From: Roseovarius sp. 217 | GTDB lineage: Bacteria; Pseudomonadota; Alphaproteobacteria; Rhodobacterales; Rhodobacteraceae | Direction of reading: 5' to 3' | Length of the DNA: 64,000 bases | Assembly: GCF_000152845.1 (NCBI RefSeq) | Contig: NZ_CH902584.1 | Span: 964,327-1,028,326, forward strand | Shown: positions 17,223 to 25,442 of the stretch, one piece after another | Numbering within the stretch: position 1 is the first letter of the stretch | Layout: every line of letters starts with the position of its first letter | Notes under the pieces: generated by a model | Told to the model about the DNA's origin: nothing | The model's database searches: none | The model's input: the letters and a program-made list of their open reading frames with translations, nothing else | Program-made: the position numbers and the translations under genes

Positions 17223-18626
17223 ATGCCCGTGATCAAGGATGCGATCATGCAGACAGTGAAATGTATCTCTCCCATCGACGGGTCGGTCTATGCCGAGCGT
17301 CCGGTGCTGACGCTGGAAGCTGCGCAAGCGGCAGCGGGCCGGGCGCGTGCGGCACAGGCGGCTTGGGCGGCGCGGCCTTTGCAGGAGCGGATAGAGTTGG
17401 TGATGGCCGGTGTCGCCGCCGTGGGCGCGATGAACGATGAGATCGTGCCGGAACTGGCGCATATGATGGGCCGCCCGGTGCGCTATGGCGGCGAGTTCCG
17501 CGGTTTCAACGAGCGTGCAAGCCATATGGCGGCGATTGCCCAAGGCGCGCTGGCGGATATCGCGGTGGGCGAGGATGCCACGTTCCTGCGCTATATCCGG
17601 CGGGTGCCGCATGGCGTGGTCTTTGTCGTGGCCCCGTGGAATTACCCCTATATGACCGCGATCAACACCGTGGCGCCCGCGCTCATCGCGGGCAATACCG
17701 TGGTGCTGAAACATGCGACCCAAACCCTTCTGGTGGGCGAGCGCATGGCACAGGCGTTTCATGCGGCGGGCGTGCCCGAGGATGTGTTTCAAAACGTGTT
17801 TCTGGACCATGACACCACATCGGCGCTGATTGCGGGGGGAGCGTTCAATTTCATCAACTTTACCGGCTCTGTCGGCGGCGGGCGCGCGATGGAACGCGCG
17901 GCGGCGGGCACCTTTACCGGGCTCGGGCTGGAACTGGGGGGTAAAGACCCCGGTTATGTGATGGAGGATGCTGATCTGGATGCCGCCGTTGAGACGCTGA
18001 TCGACGGGGCGATGTTCAACTCGGGGCAATGCTGCTGCGGGATCGAGCGGATTTATGTGCATCAGAGCCTGTTCGATGCCTTTGTCGAGAAATCCGTGGC
18101 TCTGGTAAAGTCCTATAAACTGGGCAATCCGCTGGAGGCTGAGACCACGATCGGGCCGATGGCCAATGTGCGCTTTGCCTCAGAGGTGCGTGCACAGGTG
18201 GCCGAGGCGCTGGAGATGGGAGCCAAGGCGCATATCGCGACCATGCCCGGCGACGATGGCGCAGCTTACCTCACGCCGCAGATCCTGACCAAAGTGACCC
18301 ACAAGATGCGCGTCATGCGCGACGAGAGCTTTGGCCCCGTGGTGGGCATCATGCCGGTTTCCTCGGATGACGAGGCCATCGCGCTGATGAACGACAGCGA
18401 ATTTGGCCTGACCGCGAGCCTCTGGACGGCCGATGTCGCCCGCGCACAGGCGGTGGGCGACCGCGTCGAAACCGGCACGGTGTTTCTCAACCGCGCCGAT
18501 TATCTTGATCCCGGCCTCTGCTGGACCGGCTGCAAGAACACCGGGCGCGGCGGCGGCCTGTCGGTGATCGGCTATCACAACCTCACACGCCCCAAATCCT
18601 ACCATCTCAAGAAGGTGACGCAATGA
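17223..18626 (+). CDS. NAD(P)+-dependent aldehyde dehydrogenase
   Basis: 467 residues from the ATG at 17223 (AAAGGA upstream); ATGs at 17196 and 17247 are alternatives. Conserved ALDH elements are present: VAPWNYP near 140, NFTGSVGGG, catalytic Glu in LELGGKDPG near 240, catalytic Cys in NSGQCCCGIERI near 274, and ESFGPVVGIMP. The PTS-like end and the MMGRPVRYGGEF segment resemble ALDHs acting on amino or glutamyl aldehydes. It overlaps the ADH gene by 4 bp, so the two enzymes likely catalyse consecutive oxidations. Confidence 0.88.
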   Translation: MPVIKDAIMQTVKCISPIDGSVYAERPVLTLEAAQAAAGRARAAQAAWAARPLQERIELVMAGVAAVGAMNDEIVPELAHMMGRPVRYGGEFRGFNERASHMAAIAQGALADIAVGEDATFLRYIRRVPHGVVFVVAPWNYPYMTAINTVAPALIAGNTVVLKHATQTLLVGERMAQAFHAAGVPEDVFQNVFLDHDTTSALIAGGAFNFINFTGSVGGGRAMERAAAGTFTGLGLELGGKDPGYVMEDADLDAAVETLIDGAMFNSGQCCCGIERIYVHQSLFDAFVEKSVALVKSYKLGNPLEAETTIGPMANVRFASEVRAQVAEALEMGAKAHIATMPGDDGAAYLTPQILTKVTHKMRVMRDESFGPVVGIMPVSSDDEAIALMNDSEFGLTASLWTADVARAQAVGDRVETGTVFLNRADYLDPGLCWTGCKNTGRGGGLSVIGYHNLTRPKSYHLKKVTQ

Positions 18627-19768
18627 CCCTGACTGCCAACTGGTCCTATCCGACCGCGATCAAATTCGGCGCTGGCCGGATTGCTGAACTGCCCGCTGCC
18701 TGTGCGCAGGCCGGGATCACGCGCCCGCTTCTGGTCACCGACAAGGGGCTGGCGGGGCTGCCGGTCACGGCGGGCGCGCTCGATATCCTCGATGCCGCTG
18801 GCCTTGGCCGCGCGATGTTTTCCGAGGTCGATCCCAACCCCAATGAGATCAACCTTGCCGCCGGTGTCGCTGCTTATCAGGCGGGCGGGCATGACGGGGT
18901 GATCGCCTTTGGAGGTGGCTCTGGCCTCGATCTGGGCAAGATGGTGGCGTTTATGGCCGGGCAAACGCGGCCCATCTGGGACTATGAGGATATCGGCGAT
19001 TGGTGGACACGCGCGAATGCCGATGCCATTGCGCCCATCATCGCCGTGCCCACCACCGCCGGGACCGGATCAGAAGTCGGGCGCGCCTCGGTGATCACCA
19101 ATTCCGTGACCCATGCCAAGAAGATCATCTTTCACCCCAAGGTGCTGCCCACGGTGGTGATCTGCGATCCCGAACTGACCGTCGGCATGCCGAAATTCAT
19201 CACCGCAGGCACCGGGCTTGACGCCTTTGCCCATTGCGTCGAGGCATTCTCCAGCCCGCATTACCACCCGATGTCCCAAGGCATCGCGCTGGAGGGCATG
19301 CGCCTTGTGATCGACTACCTGCCGCGCGCCTATGCCGATGGCACGGATATCGAGGCGCGCGCGCAGATGATGAGCGCCGCCGCCATGGGGGCCACCGCGT
19401 TTCAAAAGGGTCTGGGCGCGATCCATGCCATGAGCCATCCGGTCGGCGCCTATTTCAACACCCATCACGGCACCACGAATGCGGTCTGCATGCCTGCCGT
19501 GCTCGATCTCAACGCCGATGTGATCCGCGACCGGTTCGACCGGGCGACGGGATATCTGGGCCTCAAAGGCGGCTATGCCGGGTTCCGCGCTTTTGTACAG
19601 GACTTCAACGACAGCCTCGGCATCCCGCGCGGCCTGCGCGATCTCGGCGTGACCGAGACCGCGATTCCCGACCTCGTCGCGGGTGCGTTGACCGATCCAA
19701 GCTGTGGCGGCAACCCGGTGCCACTGACCGAGACCAATCTGACGGCGCTCTTTAAGGCGGCATTCTGA
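18623..19768 (+). CDS. Iron-containing alcohol dehydrogenase
   Basis: 381 residues of the group III Fe-ADH family. The NAD-binding GGGSGLDLGKMVAF is near 95-108, TTAGTGSEVGRASV near 145, and metal ligands lie in DAFAHCVEAFSSPHYHPMS (Asp, His) and GAIHAMSHPVGA plus NTHHGTTNAV (His). It starts inside the ALDH stop (ATGA). It most simply oxidises a primary alcohol group to the aldehyde used by the ALDH. The substrate is unknown; a gamma-glutamyl amino alcohol would suit the ligase upstream. Confidence 0.88.
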   Translation: MTLTANWSYPTAIKFGAGRIAELPAACAQAGITRPLLVTDKGLAGLPVTAGALDILDAAGLGRAMFSEVDPNPNEINLAAGVAAYQAGGHDGVIAFGGGSGLDLGKMVAFMAGQTRPIWDYEDIGDWWTRANADAIAPIIAVPTTAGTGSEVGRASVITNSVTHAKKIIFHPKVLPTVVICDPELTVGMPKFITAGTGLDAFAHCVEAFSSPHYHPMSQGIALEGMRLVIDYLPRAYADGTDIEARAQMMSAAAMGATAFQKGLGAIHAMSHPVGAYFNTHHGTTNAVCMPAVLDLNADVIRDRFDRATGYLGLKGGYAGFRAFVQDFNDSLGIPRGLRDLGVTETAIPDLVAGALTDPSCGGNPVPLTETNLTALFKAAF

Positions 19769-19807
19769 CGGTTTGGGGGACAGCGTCCCCCATCCCTCCT
19801 CCCCCGG

Positions 19808-20968
19808 TCAGAAGCGGGCGCGCAGAGCCATGATCCCGAGGCGGGGCAGGCGCAGCACCAGACGCGCCAGAATTTGCCCATACTCCACCTCTCCCGCCAT
19901 CAGGCGCAGGTAATCGTGGCGCAGGGTGGAGGAGCGTTGAAAGGCACGGGCAAAGCCCGGCTCTAGCGCGGGCAGAAAGATCACCGGACGGATCAGGCGC
20001 GCCATGTGCAGGGCGCGGTGAACCGGGCGCAGCGCGCGGCGGTAATGGCTGAGTGCCGTCTGGGGCCGCCCCGCGCCCAGCGCGGCAATCGCGGCCTTTG
20101 CCGCCAATTGCCCGCTCTGCATCGCATAGCCGATGCCTTCGCCGGTGATCGGATCGACCAGCCCCGCCGCATCGCCCACAAGCAGCACGGCACCCTGCCC
20201 CGGTATGGGACGAAAATCGCCAAACGGCAAGAACTGACCCTTGACGCTCGCCTCCTCCGACGCGAGCCCCAGCACCGCGCAATAGTCCGCCATGGCGCGT
20301 TTCATATCCGGGTTCTCTGACAAGAGGCCGCCCACCCCCACTGTGGTCGAGCAGCGCTTGGGAAAGACCCAGCCATAGCCCCACTGCGCCGCCGCCAGAT
20401 CTATTCGAATCGGCGCGGCGGGGTCGCTTGGCGCGCCGCGCGCCTCAATCTCGAGCCCAAAGCCAATGCGCTGCCGATCGAATGGCTGGCCAAAGAGGGC
20501 GCGCGCCACTTGGGAATGGACGCCATCCGCGCCGATCAGCACGCCGTAGTCCAGCACAGCCCCGCCTTTGAGCATCACGGTCCGGGCGTCGTGGTCGATC
20601 TCAGCCACCGCCTGCCCGGTGAAATCCTGCGCCCCTGCCCCGAGAGCCTGCCCGCAGAGCATCGCATCCATATCCCAACGCATCGTTGTGTAGAGGGCGG
20701 GGGCGTCTTTGATCAGGCCCATGGGCCGCCCGCGAAACCAGAAATCCACCGTGGTCTTGCAGTCCTGCGGTTCGAACGGCATCGCATGTCCAAAAATCTC
20801 GGCGTAGTGCCTGCGCGCGCGCCCGGTGATCAACCCGCCGCAGAGTTTCTCGCGCGGGAATGACTTGCGGTCGATCAGCGCCACCCGCAGCCCCGCGCGC
20901 GTCGCAGCATAAGCGGCGGATGCGCCAGCAGGCCCGGCCCCGACCACGATCACGTCGAACCGCTGCAC
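19808..20968 (-). CDS. FAD-dependent oxidoreductase, geranylgeranyl reductase family
   Basis: 386 residues. An N-terminal FAD site VVGAGPAGASAAYAATRAG (8-26), the EKLCGG motif near 40, and LLVGDAAGLVDPITGEGIGY near 280-299 define the GG-reductase/BchP-like branch of flavoprotein monooxygenase-fold enzymes. Members saturate isoprenoid chains or reduce other polyunsaturated substrates; no bch or crt genes are nearby to fix the substrate. It is convergent with the ADH gene and its start lies 3 nt after the stop of the Lrp gene, so they may be co-transcribed. Confidence 0.78.
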   Translation of the reverse strand: MQRFDVIVVGAGPAGASAAYAATRAGLRVALIDRKSFPREKLCGGLITGRARRHYAEIFGHAMPFEPQDCKTTVDFWFRGRPMGLIKDAPALYTTMRWDMDAMLCGQALGAGAQDFTGQAVAEIDHDARTVMLKGGAVLDYGVLIGADGVHSQVARALFGQPFDRQRIGFGLEIEARGAPSDPAAPIRIDLAAAQWGYGWVFPKRCSTTVGVGGLLSENPDMKRAMADYCAVLGLASEEASVKGQFLPFGDFRPIPGQGAVLLVGDAAGLVDPITGEGIGYAMQSGQLAAKAAIAALGAGRPQTALSHYRRALRPVHRALHMARLIRPVIFLPALEPGFARAFQRSSTLRHDYLRLMAGEVEYGQILARLVLRLPRLGIMALRARF

Positions 20969-20971
20969 GGC

Positions 20972-21427
20972 TCAGACCTCGGGCAACGCGTCGCGGCGGA
21001 TCATGGTCCGCAGCGCAAAACTTGACCGCATGGAGCGGATGCCGGGGGTCTGCATCAACCCCTCCTCGAGAAATCGGTCAAAGTCTGAGAGGTCGGCGGC
21101 CACCACCCGCAAGAGCACGTCGCGGGTGCCGGTCATCAGGTAGCATTCCATCACCTCGTCAAACCGCCTGAGCCGAGTTTCAAACGCTGTGATCGCGTCA
21201 CGGGTGTGATGCTCCAACTCGACAAAGATGAAGGCGTTGAGCGGCAGGCCGAGCTTCTCTTGATTGACCCGCGCGGCATAGCCGGTGATGACCCCATCGG
21301 ATTCGAGCCGGGCGATACGCCGTGCCAGAGGCGTAGGCGAGAGGCACACCACCGCCGACAGATCGGCGAGCTTTTGGCGTCCGTCGCGTTGCAGGGCGGC
21401 GATGATCTGGCGGTCGATACGATCCAT
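20972..21427 (-). CDS. Lrp/AsnC-family transcriptional regulator
   Basis: 151 residues. The N-terminal HTH (MDRIDRQIIAALQRDGRQ, then LADLSAVVCLSPTPLARRIARLE) and the C-terminal RAM domain (about 68-145, with ECYLMTGTRDVLLRVV) are standard. It is divergent from the leucine-dehydrogenase-like gene across about 120 bp and very probably controls it, because Lrp proteins often regulate an adjacent amino-acid enzyme and sense its substrate. Confidence 0.88.
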   Translation of the reverse strand: MDRIDRQIIAALQRDGRQKLADLSAVVCLSPTPLARRIARLESDGVITGYAARVNQEKLGLPLNAFIFVELEHHTRDAITAFETRLRRFDEVMECYLMTGTRDVLLRVVAADLSDFDRFLEEGLMQTPGIRSMRSSFALRTMIRRDALPEV

Positions 21428-21547
21428 TTAACCTAATCTACTCCCTGTTCTTGGGGATATCACCCAAAATCTCCACGCATGTGACCCATGTTTGCCGTTT
21501 TATCGCGTCTGACCGCTCTTATCCTTGCGGTCAAGGAGGAGTCCATC

Positions 21548-22594
21548 ATGCTCACACGTCTGGCCAGTCCCACCCATGAGGAAGTTTACCGCGTCGAGGA
21601 TCGCGAGAGCGGCTTGCGCGGGTTTATCGCGCTGCATTCCACCCGGCTTGGCCCGGCCGCGGGCGGCCTGCGCATGCGCGTCTATGACGGTGACGATGCC
21701 GCGCTTGAGGATGTGCTGAACCTCTCGCGGGGCATGAGCTACAAGAACGCCGCCGCCGGCCTTCCGTTGGGCGGTGGCAAGGCGGTGATCATCGGTGATC
21801 CGATGCGCGACAAGACGCCCCAAATGCTGCGGGCCATGGGCCGTGCGATCAACATGCTGCGCGGTCGCTATTGGACCGCCGAGGATATGGGCATGTCGCC
21901 CGAGGATATGGCCGAGATCACCCGCGAAACGCGGTCTGTCGCCGGGCTGGACACGGGCGCGCATGCCAGCGGTGATCCCTCTCCGGTGACCGCGCGCGGC
22001 GTGTTGGGCGCGATGCGCGCCGGTGCTGCGCAGCTCTGGGGCACGGACGATCTGAGGGGGCGCCATGTCGCGGTGCAGGGATTGGGGCATGTCGGCTGGC
22101 ATCTTTGTCTCTTGCTGCATGAGACCGGCGCGCGCCTGAGCGTCGCAGATATGAACCCGGCGCATGCCGCCAGCACGGTGCGCGAGTTTGGCGCAACCGT
22201 GGTCGATCCGCGCGCCATCCATGCCGTTGACGCCGATATCTTTGCGCCCTGTGCCATCGGCGGCGTGCTCAATGCGCGCAGTATCCCCGAAATCAAGGCC
22301 AAGATGGTCTGTGGCGCGGCCAACAACCAACTGGCCACGCCCGAGGATGCCGACCGCCTGCGCGCGCGCGCCATCCTCTACCTGCCCGATTACGTTGCCA
22401 ATGGCGGCGGGATCATCAATGTCGCCGCCGAAATCCTGCAGATCGCGCCCCGCGCCCCGTGGGTTGAAGAGCGGCTGGGCGCGATGCAGGCGCGCATGGC
22501 GCATATCCTGACGCGCGCAGCGGGCGAAGGGATAAGCCCCGCAATCCTCGCCGACCGTCTGGTCGAAGAGCAATTGCTGCAAGCGGCGGGCTGA
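21548..22594 (+). CDS. Glu/Leu/Phe/Val dehydrogenase family, leucine dehydrogenase-like
   Basis: 348 residues from the ATG at 21548 preceded by AAGGAGGAG; a longer frame from 21488 lacks a site. GGLRMR near 36 and the catalytic Lys in AAAGLPLGGGKAV near 70-82 match leucine and phenylalanine dehydrogenases, and VAVQGLGHVGWHLC near 175 is the NAD site. It would convert a branched-chain or aromatic amino acid to its 2-oxo acid with ammonia release. The divergent Lrp regulator supports amino-acid use. Leu versus Phe or Val cannot be settled here. Confidence 0.85.
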   Translation: MLTRLASPTHEEVYRVEDRESGLRGFIALHSTRLGPAAGGLRMRVYDGDDAALEDVLNLSRGMSYKNAAAGLPLGGGKAVIIGDPMRDKTPQMLRAMGRAINMLRGRYWTAEDMGMSPEDMAEITRETRSVAGLDTGAHASGDPSPVTARGVLGAMRAGAAQLWGTDDLRGRHVAVQGLGHVGWHLCLLLHETGARLSVADMNPAHAASTVREFGATVVDPRAIHAVDADIFAPCAIGGVLNARSIPEIKAKMVCGAANNQLATPEDADRLRARAILYLPDYVANGGGIINVAAEILQIAPRAPWVEERLGAMQARMAHILTRAAGEGISPAILADRLVEEQLLQAAG

Positions 22595-22621
22595 CGCCGC
22601 TCCGCCGAGGTCAATTGAGCT

Positions 22622-22657
22622 GGGGTGTTTGGCCTGCTACACTGCACCAAACACCCC
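22622..22657 (+). other. Inverted repeat between the dehydrogenase and the secreted-protein gene
   Basis: GGGGTGTTTGG (22622-22632) and CCAAACACCCC (22647-22657) are perfect 11 bp arms around 14 nt. The GGAGG ribosome site of the next gene starts 2 nt after the stem. No T-run follows, so it may be a weak terminator, an operator or a translation-affecting hairpin. Confidence 0.5.
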
Positions 22658-22668
22658 CGGAGGCTCTC

Positions 22669-23592
22669 ATGCTGCGTTTGTCCCTGTCATTTGCTCTGAT
22701 CCTTGGACTGGCCGGGGGCGCAGAGGCGCAAACCACGCTGAGCGAGCGGGTGAGCCTCGCACATGGCACCTTCAGCAGCGGTGGCGGCCTGACCATCGCC
22801 ACCGAGCTGCGCCCGACAACGGACGGGCGCACCGCGCTCTGCGGCGTCTGGTCCGAGAGCGAGAGCCAGTCGAGCTATACCACAGGCGCCGCGCGCGAGA
22901 TTGTGCGGCTGGCGACGGTCTATGTGGATGGTCAGCGCGTCGCGCGGAACCTCGGGGATTTACCGCAGATCGACCCGAGGCTCGATTATGCCGGCGCGCC
23001 CGCACGCTGCATCCTCACCACGCTGACATGGCAACCGGGCCGCGTGCCCGAGGTGTTCGTGCCGCGCAAGCAGATCAGCCGTAGGAACGGCGGCGGCAGC
23101 GATCCGCAGATCGACTTTCGCCAGACCGGCACCGGCGCGATGAGTGCCGCATTGGAAGTGCTCCCGTTCCTCAGTCGCAACAGCCGCACGGTGCCGCTCT
23201 CTGGTGCCGCTCAGGTGGTCGAGGGGCGCTACAGCAGCGGCGGGGGCCTGCGCCTTGCGGCGGAACTGCGGCCGATCAACGGGCGCGCGCATCTCTGCGG
23301 GGTCTGGTCCGATCTGCCAGGACAGGACACCCGCACCGAAGGTCTGGGGCGCGAGATGTTGCGCCGCAGCAGCGTGACGCAGGCGGGGCGCGAGATTGCC
23401 CGCGATCTGGGCAATCTGCGGTGGGTGTCGCTGCGCCGCGACTATACCGGCGCGCAGGCGAGCTGCCTTGATCTCGGCCAGCCGTGGCGGGCCGGGCTGG
23501 CAGAGGCACCGCTGACGCTACACCTGCCCGAGACGGTGGTGTACCGCAGCACAAGCCCCAAGGGGCAGAGCCTGATCCGGTTTGGGTCTTGA
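22669..23592 (+). CDS. Secreted protein of unknown function with an internal duplication
   Basis: 307 residues with a signal peptide (about 1-20, cut near AEA-QTT). The ATG at 22669 has CCGGAGG upstream; the frame remains open further back but over a hairpin. I do not recognise the family. Two homologous halves are clear: about residues 24-125 and 179-280 share SSGGGL..A.ELRP, LCGVWS, REI.R.L.., and end in a Cys (ARCIL, ASCLD). Each half has two cysteines, so one disulfide per repeat is plausible. It is followed by tRNA-Gly. Confidence 0.75.
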   Translation: MLRLSLSFALILGLAGGAEAQTTLSERVSLAHGTFSSGGGLTIATELRPTTDGRTALCGVWSESESQSSYTTGAAREIVRLATVYVDGQRVARNLGDLPQIDPRLDYAGAPARCILTTLTWQPGRVPEVFVPRKQISRRNGGGSDPQIDFRQTGTGAMSAALEVLPFLSRNSRTVPLSGAAQVVEGRYSSGGGLRLAAELRPINGRAHLCGVWSDLPGQDTRTEGLGREMLRRSSVTQAGREIARDLGNLRWVSLRRDYTGAQASCLDLGQPWRAGLAEAPLTLHLPETVVYRSTSPKGQSLIRFGS

Positions 23593-23640
23593 ACCGGGCG
23601 GGTTAGTCATAAAGCGCCGGTCAGGCCCGCAAGTTTTCGC

Positions 23641-23670
23641 TTGAAGCAGGCAGAGCGACGGTGCTATCCA
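23641..23670 (+). promoter_or_regulatory. Promoter of tRNA-Gly
   Basis: TTGAAG at 23641-23646 and TATCCA at 23665-23670 with an 18 bp spacer, placed 11 bp before the tRNA. This TTGA/GCTATCC pattern is common ahead of tRNA genes in alphaproteobacteria. Confidence 0.55.
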
Positions 23671-23680
23671 GAGCGCCGCG

Positions 23681-23754
23681 GCGGGTATGGTGAAAAGGTA
23701 TCACGAAAGCTTCCCAAGCTTCAGTTACGGGTTCGATTCCCGTTACCCGCTCCA
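23681..23754 (+). tRNA. tRNA-Gly (anticodon CCC)
   Basis: A 74 nt cloverleaf can be folded: acceptor GCGGGTA/TACCCGC, D arm GTGA...TCAC, anticodon loop TTCCCAA giving CCC, T arm ACGGG-TTCGATT-CCCGT, with encoded discriminator and CCA (TCCA). The outer pair of the anticodon stem is an A-C mismatch. It reads GGG codons and lies convergent with pyrF. Confidence 0.95.
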
Positions 23755-23769
23755 GATATTTTCAGCCAC

Positions 23770-24474
23770 TCAGCCGCGCAATTCGGACAGAATCGCCTCA
23801 GCCGCCGCGCGCGGATCTTGGGCGGACCAGATGGGGCGTCCGACGACGATGTGATCGGCCCCGTCAGCAATTGCCTGTGCCGGGGTTGCCACCCGCTTTT
23901 GATCACCCAGCGCACTGCCCGCAGGCCGCACTCCCGGTGTAACGATAAGGCGGCCCGAAGCCTCAGGCAGGGCACGAATCATCGCCGCCTCTTGCGGGCT
24001 GGCAATCACGCCATCGGCCCCGGCGTCAAAGGCGCGGCCCGCGCGCTCGGCCACCAGATCGGGCAGATCGCCCGGTTTGATCATCCCGGCGTCGAGATCG
24101 GCGCGGTCGAGCGAGGTCAGGATCGTCACCGCGAGGATCTTCATCGGTTTGCCCGAGGCCCCTTGCTTGGCGGCGCGCACGACATGCGGATCGCCATGCA
24201 CGGTCAGGAAATCCAGATCAAACTGCGCCAGCCCCCGCACCGCCGCCTCGATCGTGGCGCCGATGTCAAAGAGCTTCATGTCCAGAAAAATCCGCTTGCC
24301 CAGTTCGGTCTTGAGCTCGTTGGCAAGGCCAAGACCCCCGCCTGTGAGCATCCCCAAACCGATCTTGTAGAACCCGACACTGTCACCCAATTGCTCTGCA
24401 AGCTTGAGCCCCTTCAGCGCGTTGGGCACATCCAGGGCTACGATCAGGCGATCATCGGTCACGACGGCGGTCAT
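23770..24474 (-). CDS. pyrF: Orotidine-5'-phosphate decarboxylase (PyrF)
   Basis: 234 residues, the normal size of short bacterial OMP decarboxylases. DDRLIVALDVPN near the N-terminus carries the first catalytic Asp and FLDMKLFDIGATIEAAV (about 57-73) holds the Lys and Asp of the catalytic D-x-K-x-x-D motif. VTPGVRPAG and the C-terminal DHIVVGRPI bind the phosphate. It makes UMP from OMP in pyrimidine synthesis. No other pyr gene is adjacent. Confidence 0.95.
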   Translation of the reverse strand: MTAVVTDDRLIVALDVPNALKGLKLAEQLGDSVGFYKIGLGMLTGGGLGLANELKTELGKRIFLDMKLFDIGATIEAAVRGLAQFDLDFLTVHGDPHVVRAAKQGASGKPMKILAVTILTSLDRADLDAGMIKPGDLPDLVAERAGRAFDAGADGVIASPQEAAMIRALPEASGRLIVTPGVRPAGSALGDQKRVATPAQAIADGADHIVVGRPIWSAQDPRAAAEAILSELRG

Positions 24475-24543
24475 TGGCGGCGCTCCTCTTGCGGCAGGTG
24501 TCGCGCCCTTGTCGCGGCGGCGGTGGGCTGCGTCAAGCCTCTG

Positions 24544-24816
24544 TCACGCCTCTGCGCACATCCCGTCCAAGGCGGACGCCGCCAAGGTGATCTGAGCCGC
24601 GTTGCGCCGAAACTCTGGCAGGCGTTGCAATTGTCGCAAGGCGTCCGACCAGAGACCGTCGTTGAGGGCTTCTGCCACGGGGGCGCTTACATTGAGGCTG
24701 ACTTGTCCGTTTCCGGTTTCCAGCAAGAGAACTCCGCTGACACAGCCGGTCGGGACGTCCCGGCGCAGATCGCGCGCGCGCACTTTGGTAATATGCATTC
24801 CAGAAAACCCACTCAC
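24544..24816 (-). CDS. Small hypothetical protein
   Basis: 90 residues if started at the GTG at 24816, or 84 from the ATG at 24798; neither has a strong ribosome site. I do not recognise it. The first half is beta-like (HITKVRARDLR then GVLLLETGNGQVSLNV) and the second half is helical (PVAEALNDGLWSDALRQLQRLPEF). It has no signal peptide or membrane segment. It is followed by pyrF on the same strand after 69 bp and may share its transcript. Confidence 0.55.
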   Translation of the reverse strand: MSGFSGMHITKVRARDLRRDVPTGCVSGVLLLETGNGQVSLNVSAPVAEALNDGLWSDALRQLQRLPEFRRNAAQITLAASALDGMCAEA

Positions 24817-24952
24817 TCGTTACTCTACTAACGGCACGCTACGCCGATATTTTACCTAGTTTACTCCAAATATACATGCGCGCGGAATCACGCCAAAAAT
24901 ATGACTGCGCCCTGTATGACTGCGCCCTGGCTATCATACGCGCAACATGCGT

Positions 24953-25207
24953 TCAGGCCGTCAGGGCAGGCGGGGTCCGGCCCGGGGCGCGCCGCATCCT
25001 CAGGTCCGCGCGGCCAGAGCGATGCAAGTGCCGGGCGCAGTCTGTCAAGCCGCGCGCGATGCGGGCGAATTCTGCGGTCAGGGGGGCGCAGAAATGCACG
25101 GGATAGACCAGCCGCTCGGCCCCTTGGATCACCTCGGCCCGTGCGACAAACGCGGCCCATTCGGGATTATATCCGATGGCTTCCAGTCTCACGCGTGATT
25201 CTGTCAT
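24953..25207 (-). CDS. Small hypothetical protein
   Basis: 84 residues from the ATG at 25207, chosen because GGAGGAC sits just upstream; a longer in-frame extension runs into the clpB promoter. The sequence begins MTESRVRLEAIGYNPEW and has FVARAEVIQGAERLVYPVHF in the middle; the last 30 residues are Arg/Pro-rich. The family is not recognised. It is divergent from clpB. Confidence 0.55.
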   Translation of the reverse strand: MTESRVRLEAIGYNPEWAAFVARAEVIQGAERLVYPVHFCAPLTAEFARIARGLTDCARHLHRSGRADLRMRRAPGRTPPALTA

Positions 25208-25334
25208 GGTTCTTGTCCTCCGGAATGGGCGAAAACGTCCTGTGGATAACTCTTGAACAGATTGGGTGGCCAACGGCTTCTGCCAAGACCCCGTCACGAA
25301 AACGTGGGGATTGCGCGATTCCCGTAAAATCCGT

Positions 25335-25363
25335 CTTGAACCGCACAGGCGCGTTACCCATTT
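25335..25363 (+). promoter_or_regulatory. Heat-shock (RpoH-type) promoter of clpB
   Basis: CTTGAA at 25335-25340 and CCCATTT at 25357-25363 with 16 bp between match the sigma-32 pattern CTTGAA-N(13-17)-CCCCATNT. The start codon of clpB lies about 75 bp downstream, giving a moderate leader. Confidence 0.65.
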
Positions 25364-25442
25364 ATCATTTGAGGTTCCCGACCGACGCATGCCTAATGCT
25401 GGGTGCGCCACAGGGGTAACGCTTGTCACAAGGAGAAAGCCC

